Shown here: positions 52,155-60,622 of the stretch, in pieces | How the letters are laid out: the number at the start of each line of letters is the position of its first letter | Position numbering within the stretch: the stretch's first letter is position 1 | DNA from: Sphingomonas endolithica | GTDB taxonomy: Bacteria > Pseudomonadota > Alphaproteobacteria > Sphingomonadales > Sphingomonadaceae | DNA: 64,000 nt | Reading direction: 5' to 3' | Assembly: GCF_025231525.1 (NCBI RefSeq) | Contig: NZ_CP103057.1 | Coordinates: 3,978,501-4,042,500 of the forward strand | Translations under genes and position numbers: made by a program | Notes under the pieces: model-generated | Told to the model about the DNA's origin: nothing | What the model saw: the letters and a program-made list of their open reading frames with translations, nothing else | Databases searched by the model: none

Positions 52155-52176
52155 TTTTCAGATCAGGCAAAGATCG

Positions 52177-52203
52177 GGCGGTCCTTCGGGGCCGCCTTTT
52201 TTT
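52177..52203 (+). terminator. Rho-independent terminator of the tonB operon
   Basis: Stem GGCGGTCC/GGGCCGCC (one G-U pair) with the stable TTCG loop, followed by seven T residues, 23 bases after the second exbD stop. Strong intrinsic terminator. Confidence 0.95.
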
Positions 52204-52292
52204 GTGCTTGAAGGTGGCTGATCCGCGTGAAGGATCAGCGATAATAGTGACCATGTTGCGACACGACGACGCTTGCATGCATTTCACAAAAG

Positions 52293-52308
52293 TGACACTC
52301 CAGTGTCA
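52293..52308. promoter_or_regulatory. Putative operator upstream of the TPR gene
   Basis: Perfect dyad TGACACT-CC-AGTGTCA (52293-52308) followed by TAAAAAT, which could be part of a -10 box. It is about 50 bases before the TPR start. The shape suggests a homodimeric regulator site; the regulator is unknown. Confidence 0.45.
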
Positions 52309-52356
52309 TAAAAATGAAACCTCTTGTAAGTCGAGAGGGCGGTTAGGAGACCGATC

Positions 52357-52707
52357 ATGCGCTTCTTTGTAGTCAGTCTGTCGCTCGCGGCGTTAGCTAC
52401 GCCGTTCTCCGCCAGCGCGCAGCAGCGAACCGGTTATAGCCAGATCGTCTCGGGCGACCTTAAGCGAGCCGAACAGACGCTGGTGGCGGAACGCCGCGTA
52501 TTCCCGCAGAGCCCCGAATTGATGTTGAACCTTGCCGCTGTGTACCAGCAGACGGGTCGCTTGGATCAGGCGCGGAGCTTGTACGACATGGTGCTCGGCC
52601 AGCCCGAGGTGATGATGGACATGTCGTCCGATCGCATCGTCGGGTCGCACGCGATCGCCCGGACCGGCTTAGGCCGGCTCGCCGATGTGAAACTGTCATC
52701 GCGCTGA
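52357..52707 (+). CDS. Secreted tetratricopeptide-repeat protein
   Basis: 116-residue exported protein with a signal peptide (cleavage after FSASAQ) and one to two TPR units (SPELMLNLAAVYQQTGRLDQARSLYDMVL). TPR proteins mediate protein contacts, here in the periplasm. RBS AGGAGA precedes the ATG. It follows the tonB operon but is separated by a terminator and has its own promoter region, with a palindromic candidate operator. Partner unknown. Confidence 0.82.
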   Translation: MRFFVVSLSLAALATPFSASAQQRTGYSQIVSGDLKRAEQTLVAERRVFPQSPELMLNLAAVYQQTGRLDQARSLYDMVLGQPEVMMDMSSDRIVGSHAIARTGLGRLADVKLSSR

Positions 52708-52729
52708 CGCCGCAACGCTGATGATAAAC

Positions 52730-52756
52730 GACTGGCGGCGGGTGCCGCCGCCAGTC
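52730..52756. terminator. Bidirectional hairpin between the TPR gene and dcd
   Basis: A 10-bp perfect stem (GACTGGCGGC at 52730-52739, GCCGCCAGTC at 52747-52756) with a short loop, followed by ATTTAAAT on the plus strand and by GTTTAT on the minus strand. Lies between two convergent genes, so it may serve both. Confidence 0.65.
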
Positions 52757-52758
52757 AT

Positions 52759-53313
52759 TTAAATCTTGGGCAGCGTGACGCCGCGCTGCCCCATATACTT
52801 GCCGGCGCGGTCGGCATAGCTGACCTCGCATGGCTCGTTGCCCTGGAGGAACAGGAACTGGCACGCGCCTTCATTGGCGTAGATCTTGGCGGGAAGGGGT
52901 GTGGTGTTGGAGAATTCCAACGTGACGTGGCCTTCCCAGCCGGGCTCGAGCGGGGTCACGTTGACGATGATCCCGCAGCGCGCGTAGGTCGACTTGCCGA
53001 GGCAGATCACCAAGACGTCGCGTGGCACACGGAAATATTCCACTGTGCGGGCAAGCGCGAAGCTGTTGGGCGGAATGATGCACACGTCGGTCCGGCGATC
53101 GACGAAGCTGTTCGCCGCGAAATCCTTCGGATCGACGATCACGCTGTCGATGTTGGTGAAGATCTTGAATTCGTCCGACACGCGAGCGTCGTAGCCGTAG
53201 GAGGACAATCCGTAACTGATGCAGCCATCGCGCTTCTGGCCGTCGACGAACGGCTCGATCATTCCGGTCGTCAGCGCCTGCTCACGAATCCAGCGGTCGG
53301 ACATTACGGACAT
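52759..53313 (-). CDS. dcd: dCTP deaminase
   Basis: 184-residue trimeric enzyme that deaminates dCTP to dUTP, feeding thymidylate synthesis. Conserved blocks are [40 protein letters not shown] and [36 protein letters not shown]. Length is typical for the monofunctional enzyme. Neighbour of cdd, also a pyrimidine deaminase, on the same strand. Confidence 0.96.
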   Translation of the reverse strand: MSVMSDRWIREQALTTGMIEPFVDGQKRDGCISYGLSSYGYDARVSDEFKIFTNIDSVIVDPKDFAANSFVDRRTDVCIIPPNSFALARTVEYFRVPRDVLVICLGKSTYARCGIIVNVTPLEPGWEGHVTLEFSNTTPLPAKIYANEGACQFLFLQGNEPCEVSYADRAGKYMGQRGVTLPKI

Positions 53314-53395
53314 TCTTCTCTCCTACTGGGGCCGACCTTGCCGCGGACGATCAAGGCCGAACAAGCATTAGATTGGTTGCATTACTGCGGGCGGG

Positions 53396-53848
53396 TCAGG
53401 CGACGCCGAGATCGGCTGGTCCGAAAGCGTGCGGTAATAGGTCCGAGCACAGATGGCGGGTGACCAGATCACCCTCCGCGCTGCCGCAGAGGATCTCGAC
53501 ATCGCGATGGCCGATCTGCGCAGCTTCGTTGATGACCTGCCGGCAGCGGCCGCACGGGCTGATGGGCTCGTTGCCCGTCACTTTGCCGCCGCGGATGGCG
53601 CCACCGATAACACCGATTGCAACGACGTCCGCCAGCCGTCCGGCGCTGCTTGTCGTCGCGAGAGCCACCGTTTCGGCACAAAGCGACAGCCCGTAGCTGG
53701 CATTCTCGAAATTGGCCCCTGCGACGATGGTGCCGTCGGTCAACAGCACCGCCGCGCCCACGGCAAAGTTCGAGTAAGGCGCGTACGCCCGCGTGGCAGC
53801 ATCACGTGCCACGTCGATCAGCCGGGCTTTGAGATCGTCATCGAGCAT
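53396..53848 (-). CDS. cdd: Cytidine deaminase
   Basis: 150-residue homotetrameric-type enzyme converting cytidine or deoxycytidine to the uridine forms in pyrimidine salvage. Zinc and catalytic residues lie in LCAETVAL and SPCGRCRQV. N-terminus YAPYSNFAVGAAVLLTDG and NFENASYG are typical. 82 bases upstream of dcd on the same strand; the two may be co-transcribed. Confidence 0.95.
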   Translation of the reverse strand: MLDDDLKARLIDVARDAATRAYAPYSNFAVGAAVLLTDGTIVAGANFENASYGLSLCAETVALATTSSAGRLADVVAIGVIGGAIRGGKVTGNEPISPCGRCRQVINEAAQIGHRDVEILCGSAEGDLVTRHLCSDLLPHAFGPADLGVA

Positions 53849-53964
53849 CTTTGTATGTCCGTCATCGAAGGTGGTCGATGTTTGCGTGGGTGACGTTGCG
53901 GAGCAAGAGCCGCTTTCTGCTCCGCCAACACCGCGTTCAAAAGCCGATCGATTTTATGGTGTCG

Positions 53965-54447
53965 TCAGCCCTTGATATGCAACACGCAGATCAGCGTGAA
54001 GAGGCGGCGGGCGGTTTCGAAATCTATGTCGATCTTGCCGACCAGGCGATCCTTCAGCAATTCTGCGGCCTCGTTGTGGACACCGCGACGGGCCATGTCG
54101 ATCGTTTCGATTTGCGATGGCGCGGCGTTGCGGATGGCATCGTAATAGCTATCGCAAATCGCGAAATAGTCTTTGATCGGACGGCGAAAGCGGCCAAGCC
54201 CGAGAATGTGCGTTTCCAAATGGGTGTCGTCCTGCCGGTGGATGGCGATACCCAAGCGACCTTCCGCCACGCTTAAGGTGATACGGTAGGGGCCGGCATA
54301 GCCGTCGGCATGCTGGCGCTGCGGCGCAAAATGATTGCCTTCGATCAGATCGAAGATCGCAATGCGGCGTTCTTGCTCGATATCGGCCGATCGCCATAGA
54401 ATGGTGCGTTCGTCCAGCTCGACGTTGATGATCCGCCAGTCGGCCAT
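53965..54447 (-). CDS. UPF0262 family protein
   Basis: 160-residue protein of the uncharacterised, alphaproteobacteria-specific UPF0262 family. The C-terminal half is highly conserved in the family as I know it (HILGLGRFRRPIKDYFAICD, YYDAIRNAAPSQIETIDMAR, FETARRLFTLICVLHIKG). No signal peptide or membrane helix. Start 54447 (MADWRIINVELDE) chosen; ATG 54453 is two codons upstream. Divergent from dnaB. Confidence 0.9.
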   Translation of the reverse strand: MADWRIINVELDERTILWRSADIEQERRIAIFDLIEGNHFAPQRQHADGYAGPYRITLSVAEGRLGIAIHRQDDTHLETHILGLGRFRRPIKDYFAICDSYYDAIRNAAPSQIETIDMARRGVHNEAAELLKDRLVGKIDIDFETARRLFTLICVLHIKG

Positions 54448-54588
54448 CGACAAGCCCTATAAGGGAAGCGCGCGGGGGACAATCCGTGTCTCTTGGCAAC
54501 TCTCGCCGCAGCGTTCTGCTCGCGTTTTCCACAGGCAGCTGAACGCAAAGCGGGTTGAGACGAACGCGCACGGGGCTATTACCAACCG

Positions 54589-56082
54589 ATGGCTTCCATC
54601 ATCCCCATCACGCCCCTTACCGAAACCACGGCCCTGCCGCAGAACGTCGAGGCAGAAGCAGCGATGCTTGGAGCGATGATGATCGATAATCGCCTGGCAG
54701 ACGACCTAGTCGACAAGCTTGAGCCGGAGCATTTCTTCGAGCCGCTGCACGGGCGCATCTTCGCCGCGATCAAGACGGCGCGGGCCAACGACATGCTGGC
54801 GTCGCCGGTGACGCTGCGACCGATGTTCGACAACGATGCCGGGATGCGCGAACTCGGCGGGCCGGCTTATCTGGCGCAGCTGACCGGCAGCGGTGCCGGA
54901 CTGTTGGGCGCACGGCAGTTCGCCAAGCAAATCTACGATCTTGCGATGCTGCGCACGCTGGTGACGGTCGGGCGCGGACTGGTCGAGCGGGCGATGGATA
55001 CGTCGGAGGAGGTCAACCCGCGCAGCCAGATCGAGCTGGCGGAAGAAGAGCTGTTCAAGGTTGCTGCCGACGGCGGCACGGAGAGCGCGATCAAGACCTT
55101 CGCCCAGGCGACAACGCTTGCGGTGAAGATGGCGCAAAAGGCACTGAATTCGGGCGGGCATTTGTCGGGCATCACGACGGGGCTGGACAGCATCAATGCC
55201 AAGATCGGCGGCATGCATCATTCCGATCTTATGATCCTCGCCGGGCGCCCGGGCATGGGCAAGACCGCGCTCGCCACCAATATCGCGTTCAACGCCGCGC
55301 AGCGCTACATGCGCGATCGGCAGGATGGCATCGAACATGCGGCGTCGGTTGGCGCCAAGGTCGCTTTTTTCAGTCTGGAAATGTCTGCCGATCAGCTCGC
55401 GACTCGTATCCTGGCCGAGCAGGCGCGGATCAGTGGCGAGGCGTTGCGCATGGGCAAGATCAGCCGCGCGGAGTTCAACCAGCTGGCGGCAGCGGCCGCC
55501 GACCTCGAGAACCTGCCGCTGTTCATCGACGATACGGCCGGTCTGACAATCGGCGCGCTGCACACGCGTATGCGGCGGCTGCAGCGGCGGCATAACAACG
55601 AGATCGGCCTGGTCGTGGTGGATTACCTGCAACTGCTGACTGGATCGGCCAAGGCTTCTGGCGACGGGCGCGTGCAGGAGATTTCCGAAATCAGCCGCGG
55701 ACTGAAGACGCTGGCCAAGGATATGAACGTGCCGGTGCTGGCATTGTCGCAGCTCAGCCGCCAAGTCGAGCAGCGCGAAGACAAGCGCCCGCAGCTGTCG
55801 GATCTGCGCGAATCGGGATCGATCGAGCAGGACGCCGACATCGTGATGTTCGTGTTTCGTGAGGATTATTACGTGGCGGCCAAGGAGCCGAAGCGTCCGA
55901 CGGAAGGCGATAGTGCGAAGATCTTCGAGGATCACGCATCCTGGGCGACGGACATGGAGCGGGTGTTCGGATTGGCCGAGTTCATCGTGGCCAAGCAGCG
56001 GCATGGTTCGACGGGCAAGGTGGTGCTGAAGTTCGAGCCGAGCATCACCCGGTTCTCGGATTTTGTGGGGAGTGGATATTGA
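54589..56082 (+). CDS. dnaB: Replicative DNA helicase DnaB
   Basis: 497-residue hexameric helicase that unwinds DNA at the replication fork. The N-terminal primase-contact domain starts at PQNVEAEAAMLGAMMIDNR; the RecA-like ATPase has Walker A LAGRPGMGKTALATN, KVAFFSLEMSADQLATR, VVDYLQLLTG (Walker B) and RESGSIEQDADIVMF. No intein. Length as expected. A family B repeat lies 99 bases downstream. Confidence 0.97.
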   Translation: MASIIPITPLTETTALPQNVEAEAAMLGAMMIDNRLADDLVDKLEPEHFFEPLHGRIFAAIKTARANDMLASPVTLRPMFDNDAGMRELGGPAYLAQLTGSGAGLLGARQFAKQIYDLAMLRTLVTVGRGLVERAMDTSEEVNPRSQIELAEEELFKVAADGGTESAIKTFAQATTLAVKMAQKALNSGGHLSGITTGLDSINAKIGGMHHSDLMILAGRPGMGKTALATNIAFNAAQRYMRDRQDGIEHAASVGAKVAFFSLEMSADQLATRILAEQARISGEALRMGKISRAEFNQLAAAAADLENLPLFIDDTAGLTIGALHTRMRRLQRRHNNEIGLVVVDYLQLLTGSAKASGDGRVQEISEISRGLKTLAKDMNVPVLALSQLSRQVEQREDKRPQLSDLRESGSIEQDADIVMFVFREDYYVAAKEPKRPTEGDSAKIFEDHASWATDMERVFGLAEFIVAKQRHGSTGKVVLKFEPSITRFSDFVGSGY

Positions 56083-56180
56083 GGCCGGCTTTGTGATTGC
56101 GGGGGCGAGCCAACGCCCACGCCCACGCCTGGTTGTGGTGGTTGGTAAGTGGGCACCGGTTAGCCTGCGGAACAATGGTG

Positions 56181-56281
56181 TTCCCCGGCGCAGGCCGGGG
56201 TCCAGTCGCGGGACGTGCATGGCGTGCGCAGCGCTTCCGTTATGTGGACCTGTCCGCCTGGGCCCCGGCCTTCGCCGGGAA
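56181..56281. repeat. Palindromic element, family B copy 3
   Basis: Left arm TTCCCCGGCGCAGGCCGGGG-TCCAGTCG (56181-56208), right arm CCTGGGCCCCGGCCTTCGCC-GGGAA (56257-56281). The inner stretch GACCTGTCCG is also present in copy 4. Between convergent dnaB and cysH. Confidence 0.85.
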
Positions 56282-56324
56282 CTGAATACTGTGCGATCGC
56301 TCGGCGCACCGGTCGTGCCGAGCT

Positions 56325-57080
56325 TTAAAAAACCGGTTCTTCGCCCGGCTTCTCGGGCACGTGGATGCCGCATTCCACCTTGTCCCAGCCGCGCCAGCGG
56401 CCGGCGCGGGGGTCTTCGCCAGGCTGCACCTTGCTGGTGCAGGGGGCGCAGCCGATCGAGGGATAGCCCTGCACTTCCAACGGGTGGCGGAGCAGTTGGT
56501 GTTCGGCGAAATAGGCCTCCAGCCGCGCTTTGTCCCACTCCGCCAGCGGGTTCAGCTTAAGGCGGCCTTCGTCTTCCTCGAAGCGCGGCATGGTGATGCG
56601 GGTGCCGGCCTGAAAGCCCTTGCGGCCGGAGATCCACGCATCGAACGGGGCGAGCGCGCGGCGTAGCGGCTCGACCTTGCGCAGGTCGCAGCAGCCGTCG
56701 GGGTCGTAGTTCCAACGCAGCCCGGTCGCGTCCTTCTTGGCGAGGAGGCGGGGGTCGGGGCGGAAGACGCGCAGGTCGTTGAGCGCGAGGCGTTCGGAAA
56801 GTTCGTCGCGATATTGCAGGGTTTCGCCGAAGATCTTTTGCGTGTTGATGAAGATCACTGGCACGTCGGGGTCGATCTGCGCGACCATGTGCAGCAGGAC
56901 GGCGCTTTCCGCGCCAAACGAGGATACGGCGGCAATGCGGCCCTTGAGTTCGGCGGCGAGGAGTTCGGCCAGCATGTCCTGCGTGGACACGCCGACGAAG
57001 CGCGCGTTCATTTCGGCCGCGTCCACCTTGGTGAACGGGGTTACGTCGACATAGTCGAGAACGCGCGCGGCTTCAGCCAT
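56325..57080 (-). CDS. cysH: Phosphoadenylyl/adenylyl-sulfate reductase
   Basis: 251-residue PAPS-reductase-family enzyme that reduces activated sulfate to sulfite. The paired cysteines DGCCDLRKVEP and the later IGCAPCTSKV are the four [4Fe-4S] ligands that mark assimilatory APS reductase; the catalytic Cys is in KVECGIHVPE near the C-terminus. So adenylyl-sulfate is the likely substrate. Start 57080 overlaps the DUF934 gene by 8 bases. Last gene of the sulfate-assimilation operon. Confidence 0.95.
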   Translation of the reverse strand: MAEAARVLDYVDVTPFTKVDAAEMNARFVGVSTQDMLAELLAAELKGRIAAVSSFGAESAVLLHMVAQIDPDVPVIFINTQKIFGETLQYRDELSERLALNDLRVFRPDPRLLAKKDATGLRWNYDPDGCCDLRKVEPLRRALAPFDAWISGRKGFQAGTRITMPRFEEDEGRLKLNPLAEWDKARLEAYFAEHQLLRHPLEVQGYPSIGCAPCTSKVQPGEDPRAGRWRGWDKVECGIHVPEKPGEEPVF

Positions 57081-57528
57081 GCCGGAATTGCCATACTGGC
57101 GTGCGGCCGTCGGCCGCCTTTTGATACACGTTGTCGTATCGCGCGAGGCTGGCCTTCGCCGTTGCGGCGTCGATCTCCGATTCAGGCGCGAAGCTGTCGA
57201 AGCCGCAGCGGCGCATCGGCAGCAACTGATCGACCAGCACGTCGCCCTGCGCGCGGAGTTCGCCGGCATAGCCCGCCTCACGCAGGATACGCGCGGCGCT
57301 GTAGCCACGGCCGTCACGGAACGAGGGGAAGCTGACTTCGACCAGCGCGATTTGGCCGAGATGGGGGATCAATGCACGGACGTCGTCACCTGCTTCGATG
57401 CGCACAGCAGTCGCGTTGGTCTGGCCGAGAAAGGCGTCGAGCGTGACGGCGGGTTCGTCATGCGGATCGTCGTTGCGGAAGCGGAGCAGGGTGCCTGTGT
57501 CGCTCGGCTTGGTGGACTGATCATCCAT
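57073..57528 (-). CDS. DUF934 domain protein of the sulfite-reduction operon
   Basis: 151-residue cytoplasmic protein matching DUF934, a family found almost only between cysI and cysH in proteobacteria. Typical blocks are LGQIALVEVSFPSFRDGRGY, SAARILREAGYAGELRAQGDV and LLPMRRCGFDSFAPE. Function unknown, presumed accessory to sulfite reduction. Overlaps both neighbours by 8 bases, indicating tight translational coupling. Confidence 0.92.
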   Translation of the reverse strand: MDDQSTKPSDTGTLLRFRNDDPHDEPAVTLDAFLGQTNATAVRIEAGDDVRALIPHLGQIALVEVSFPSFRDGRGYSAARILREAGYAGELRAQGDVLVDQLLPMRRCGFDSFAPESEIDAATAKASLARYDNVYQKAADGRTPVWQFRHG

Positions 57529-59152
57529 AGATCGCCTCCTTGAACGGGGCCATGCCGACGCGGCGATAGGTGTCGAGGAAACGTTCGCCATCCTCACGCA
57601 GGCCGAGATAGGTGTCGGTGACGCGTTCGACTGCATCGACCACGCCGTCTTCGTCGAAGCCGGGGCCGGTGATCTTGCCGAGGCTGACATCCTCCGCGCC
57701 CGAACCGCCAAGCGAGAGCTGGAAGTTCTCCACGCCCTTCTTGTCGACGCCGAGGATGCCGATGTGACCGGCGTGGTGATGGCCGCAGGCGTTGATGCAG
57801 CCGCTGATCTTGACCTTCAATTCGCCGATGTCGCGCTGGCGGGCGGGATCGGCGAAACGCGTGGTGATCTTCTGCGCGAGCGGGATCGAGCGGGCGTTGG
57901 CGAGGCTGCAATAATCGAGGCCGGGGCAGGCGATGATATCGCTGATCAGATCGAGATTGGCGGGTGCGAGGCCGGCGGCGTCTAGGGCGGTCCAAATTTC
58001 ATGAAGGTCGCGCTTATGGACGTGTGGGAGTACGATGTTCTGGGCGTGGGTTACGCGTAACTCATTGAAACTAAAGCGTTCTGCCAGGTCGGCCATGAGG
58101 TCCATCTGCGCCGATGTGGCGTCGCCCGGGATACCGTCCTGCGGCTTCAGGCTGATGTTGACGATCGCATAGCCCGGTTGCTTGTGGGGTTTGACGTTCT
58201 GATCGAGCCACAACGCGAAATCGGGATCGCTGCGATCGACGACGGCACCGTCCTCGGGCGCGAAAGCGGGATCGGCGAACATGGCGGTGATGCGGTCGAA
58301 CTCGGCCTTGGGCGGATCGAGGCCGAGCGCCTTCACGGCGATGAATTCCTCCTCGACCTGGCGGCGATATTCGTCGGCGCCGATCTCGTGGACGAGGATC
58401 TTGATCCGCGCCTTGTAGATATTGTCGCGACGGCCGTAGCGATTGTAGACGCGCAGGCACGCCTCGAGATAGCTCAGCAGATCGTCGGCGGGGACGAAAT
58501 CGCGGATCTCGGGGGCGATCATCGGGGTGCGGCCCATGCCGCCGCCGACATGGATACGGCCGCCGAGCACGCCGTCAAGCACCACCATCTGGATGCCGAT
58601 ATCGTGCAGCCGCATCGCCGCGCGATCCTCCTCGGCACCGATCACGCAGATCTTGAATTTCCGAGGCAGGTACGTGAATTCGGGGTGGAAGGTGCTCCAC
58701 TGGCGCAGCAATTCGGCCCAGATGCGCGGATCGGCGACCTCGTCCGCGGCGGCGCCGGCATATTGGTCGGCGCTGATGTTGCGGATGCAGTTACCGGACG
58801 TCTGTATGGCGTGCATCTCGACCGTGGCGAGCTCGGCCAGGATGTCGGGCGTGTCCTCGAGCTTGATCCAGTTGAACTGCAGGTTCTGGCGCGTGGTGAA
58901 ATGGCCGTAGTCGCGGTCATATTTGCGCGCGATGTGCGCGAGCATGCGCATCTGGCGGCTGTCGAGCGTGCCATAGGGGATGGCAACGCGCAGCATATAG
59001 GCGTGGAGCTGCAGATAGAGGCCGTTCATCAGGCGCAGCGGCTTGAACTGATCCTCGGTGATCTGGCCGGCGAGGCGGCGCTTCACCTGGTCGCGGAATT
59101 CCTCGACGCGGGCGTCGACGATCTGCTGGTCGTAGGTGTCGTATTTATACAT
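57521..59152 (-). CDS. cysI: Sulfite/nitrite reductase (siroheme [4Fe-4S] hemoprotein)
   Basis: 543-residue reductase that takes sulfite to sulfide by six electrons. Two ferredoxin-like halves contain DYGHFTTRQNLQFNWIKLED and QTSGNCIRNISADQ; the siroheme-[4Fe-4S] ligands lie in ACPGLDYCSLANARS and SGCINACGHHHAGHIG. Start 59152 (MYKYDTYDQQIVDARVEEF) was preferred to an upstream in-frame ATG that would run into a repeat. No cysJ flavoprotein is nearby, so electrons probably come from ferredoxin. Operon position after cobA supports sulfite as substrate. Confidence 0.93.
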   Translation of the reverse strand: MYKYDTYDQQIVDARVEEFRDQVKRRLAGQITEDQFKPLRLMNGLYLQLHAYMLRVAIPYGTLDSRQMRMLAHIARKYDRDYGHFTTRQNLQFNWIKLEDTPDILAELATVEMHAIQTSGNCIRNISADQYAGAAADEVADPRIWAELLRQWSTFHPEFTYLPRKFKICVIGAEEDRAAMRLHDIGIQMVVLDGVLGGRIHVGGGMGRTPMIAPEIRDFVPADDLLSYLEACLRVYNRYGRRDNIYKARIKILVHEIGADEYRRQVEEEFIAVKALGLDPPKAEFDRITAMFADPAFAPEDGAVVDRSDPDFALWLDQNVKPHKQPGYAIVNISLKPQDGIPGDATSAQMDLMADLAERFSFNELRVTHAQNIVLPHVHKRDLHEIWTALDAAGLAPANLDLISDIIACPGLDYCSLANARSIPLAQKITTRFADPARQRDIGELKVKISGCINACGHHHAGHIGILGVDKKGVENFQLSLGGSGAEDVSLGKITGPGFDEDGVVDAVERVTDTYLGLREDGERFLDTYRRVGMAPFKEAIYG

Positions 59153-59171
59153 TCGGTGTTCCCAACAGGAC

Positions 59172-59303
59172 CCGTTCGTCCTGAGTAGCGACTGAGCTTG
59201 TTGACGGCGCGTATCGAAGGACAAAGCGGCGATCGGGGCGATGCTTCGATACGAGCCCTCGATACGCCCTACGGGCTACTCGGTCTCTACTCAGCACGAA
59301 CGG
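59172..59303. repeat. Palindromic element, family A copy 3
   Basis: Arms CCGTTCGTCCTGAGTAG (59172-59188) and CTACTCAGCACGAACGG (59287-59303), with an inner GTATCGAAG/CTTCGATAC pair. Lies inside the sulfate-assimilation operon between the DUF2849 gene and cysI, so it could lower expression of cysI relative to cobA. Confidence 0.85.
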
Positions 59304-59332
59304 AGATTGGAGCATTTGATGGGAGGCGACGC

Positions 59333-59629
59333 TCATATCACCCAGCTGCCGGCGGCTGGATCGGCGGGCTTCAGCGTCAGGTCCGGGCGTACCGTGGGGC
59401 CCAAAGCGCGGATGCGGTCTTTGATGTGGGCGGGGCGGGGGCCGTCCGCCGTCAAGGTGGCGTCGATGACGTAGGGGACGTTGACCCGCCTTGCGCCTTC
59501 CTCGGCGCGGAGGATCGCTTCGCCCTGGTCGGCGACGTCGATGGCATCCTCGACGTGCCGAGACCAGCCCTGGCCGGTCCACCACACGACGTCGCCGGTC
59601 GGCAGATCGTTACCGGTGAGGAGCTTCAT
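59333..59629 (-). CDS. DUF2849 domain protein
   Basis: 98-residue protein of the DUF2849 family, usually found between cobA/cysG and cysI. Conserved start MKLLTGNDLPTGDVVWWTGQ-GWSRHVEDA and centre NVPYVIDATL. Its ATG overlaps the cobA stop by 4 bases. Function unknown; suspected accessory to sulfite reductase because of its constant context. Confidence 0.9.
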   Translation of the reverse strand: MKLLTGNDLPTGDVVWWTGQGWSRHVEDAIDVADQGEAILRAEEGARRVNVPYVIDATLTADGPRPAHIKDRIRALGPTVRPDLTLKPADPAAGSWVI

Positions 59630-60414
59630 ACTGCTGCTTCCGCAATGCGCGCCCAGCGCGCGAGTTTGTCTTCGGCGTCGCTCAGTTCGACCACTTCGCC
59701 GACGACGATGATCGCCGGGCTGGCGACCTTTTCGCGCTCCACCATCTGGCCGAGATCGGCGAGCAGGGTCTTGATCGCGCGGTGGCCGACGAGCGTGCCT
59801 TTTTCCAACACGGCGACGGGCATGTCCGGGGCGACGCCGTCGGCCATCAATTTGTCGGCGATGTCGGTGGCGGTGGCGACGCCCATATAGATGACGAGCG
59901 TACGGCCCTGGCCGGCGAGGCCCGACCAGTCCTGATCGGCCAGGCCCTTGCACTGGCCGGCGACGAAGCTGACGGCGCTGCTATGATCGCGGTGGGTGAG
60001 CGGGAGCATGGCCTCGGCCGCGCAGCCGAGCGCGGCGGAGACGCCGGGGATCACCTCAACCGGCAAACCGGCGGCGCGCACCGCTTCGACTTCCTCGCCG
60101 CCGCGGCCGAAGATGAAGGGATCGCCGCCCTTGAGGCGGATGACGATCGCGCCGGTCTTCACATGCGCGACGATCAGCGCGTTGATCGCCTCCTGCGGCA
60201 GGGTGTGGCGGGCGCGCTGCTTGGCGACCGAGATGCGCTGGGCGGTTGGTGGCGCGATATCCAGCACGCGCGGATCGATCAGCCCGTCATGCACGACGAT
60301 GTCGGCCTGGCGGAGCGCCTCGACCGCGCGGACGGTGAGCAGGCCGGGATCACCGGGGCCGGCGCCGACGAGGATGACACGCCCGCGGGCGGTGGGATCG
60401 AGGAGACTGGCCAT
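59626..60414 (-). CDS. cobA: Uroporphyrinogen-III C-methyltransferase
   Basis: 262-residue SAM-dependent enzyme that methylates uroporphyrinogen III at C-2 and C-7 to precorrin-2, precursor of siroheme. Signatures: VGAGPGDPGLLTVRAVEALR, IRLKGGDPFIFGRGGEEVEA and VIPGVSAALGCAA. First gene of the sulfate-assimilation operon; it supplies siroheme precursor to the CysI hemoprotein encoded in the same operon. The dehydrogenase/chelatase step must be encoded elsewhere. Confidence 0.95.
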   Translation of the reverse strand: MASLLDPTARGRVILVGAGPGDPGLLTVRAVEALRQADIVVHDGLIDPRVLDIAPPTAQRISVAKQRARHTLPQEAINALIVAHVKTGAIVIRLKGGDPFIFGRGGEEVEAVRAAGLPVEVIPGVSAALGCAAEAMLPLTHRDHSSAVSFVAGQCKGLADQDWSGLAGQGRTLVIYMGVATATDIADKLMADGVAPDMPVAVLEKGTLVGHRAIKTLLADLGQMVEREKVASPAIIVVGEVVELSDAEDKLARWARIAEAAV

Positions 60415-60577
60415 CGCTGTCAGATGGTCCCCTGTTGGATCGGGCGCAACGCCAAGGTTGCTTGTGGCGGGGGTAGGGAAACTTTCGTATGGGCAGCGAT
60501 GCTCCGGGGGAGGGGCATGATGCGGCTCGTATAGGGGCGACGATCGTCGCTTGCCTTTGCTGTATTGCTTGATTAGT

Positions 60578-60610
60578 ACACCTACCGACTACGGATGTAG
60601 TCGTTGGTGT
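60578..60610 (+). promoter_or_regulatory. Hairpin/operator just upstream of the outer-membrane receptor gene
   Basis: Arms ACACCTACCGACTAC (60578-60592) and GTAGTCGTTGGTGT (60597-60610) pair over 14 positions with one bulge and one mismatch around a GGAT loop. It lies 12 bases before the ATG at 60623, next to the RBS. It could be a regulator-binding site or an RNA structure that controls translation. Confidence 0.5.
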
Positions 60611-60622
60611 TGGGGGTGACGT

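Noticed and set aside
54706..56538. Long open frame on the minus strand opposite dnaB
   Set aside because: Antisense shadow of dnaB with biased composition; the plus-strand frame has full DnaB motifs.
59172..59303. Possible insertion sequence remnant with terminal inverted repeats
   Set aside because: Only about 130 bases, no transposase fragment and no target duplication seen; better described as a palindromic intergenic element.
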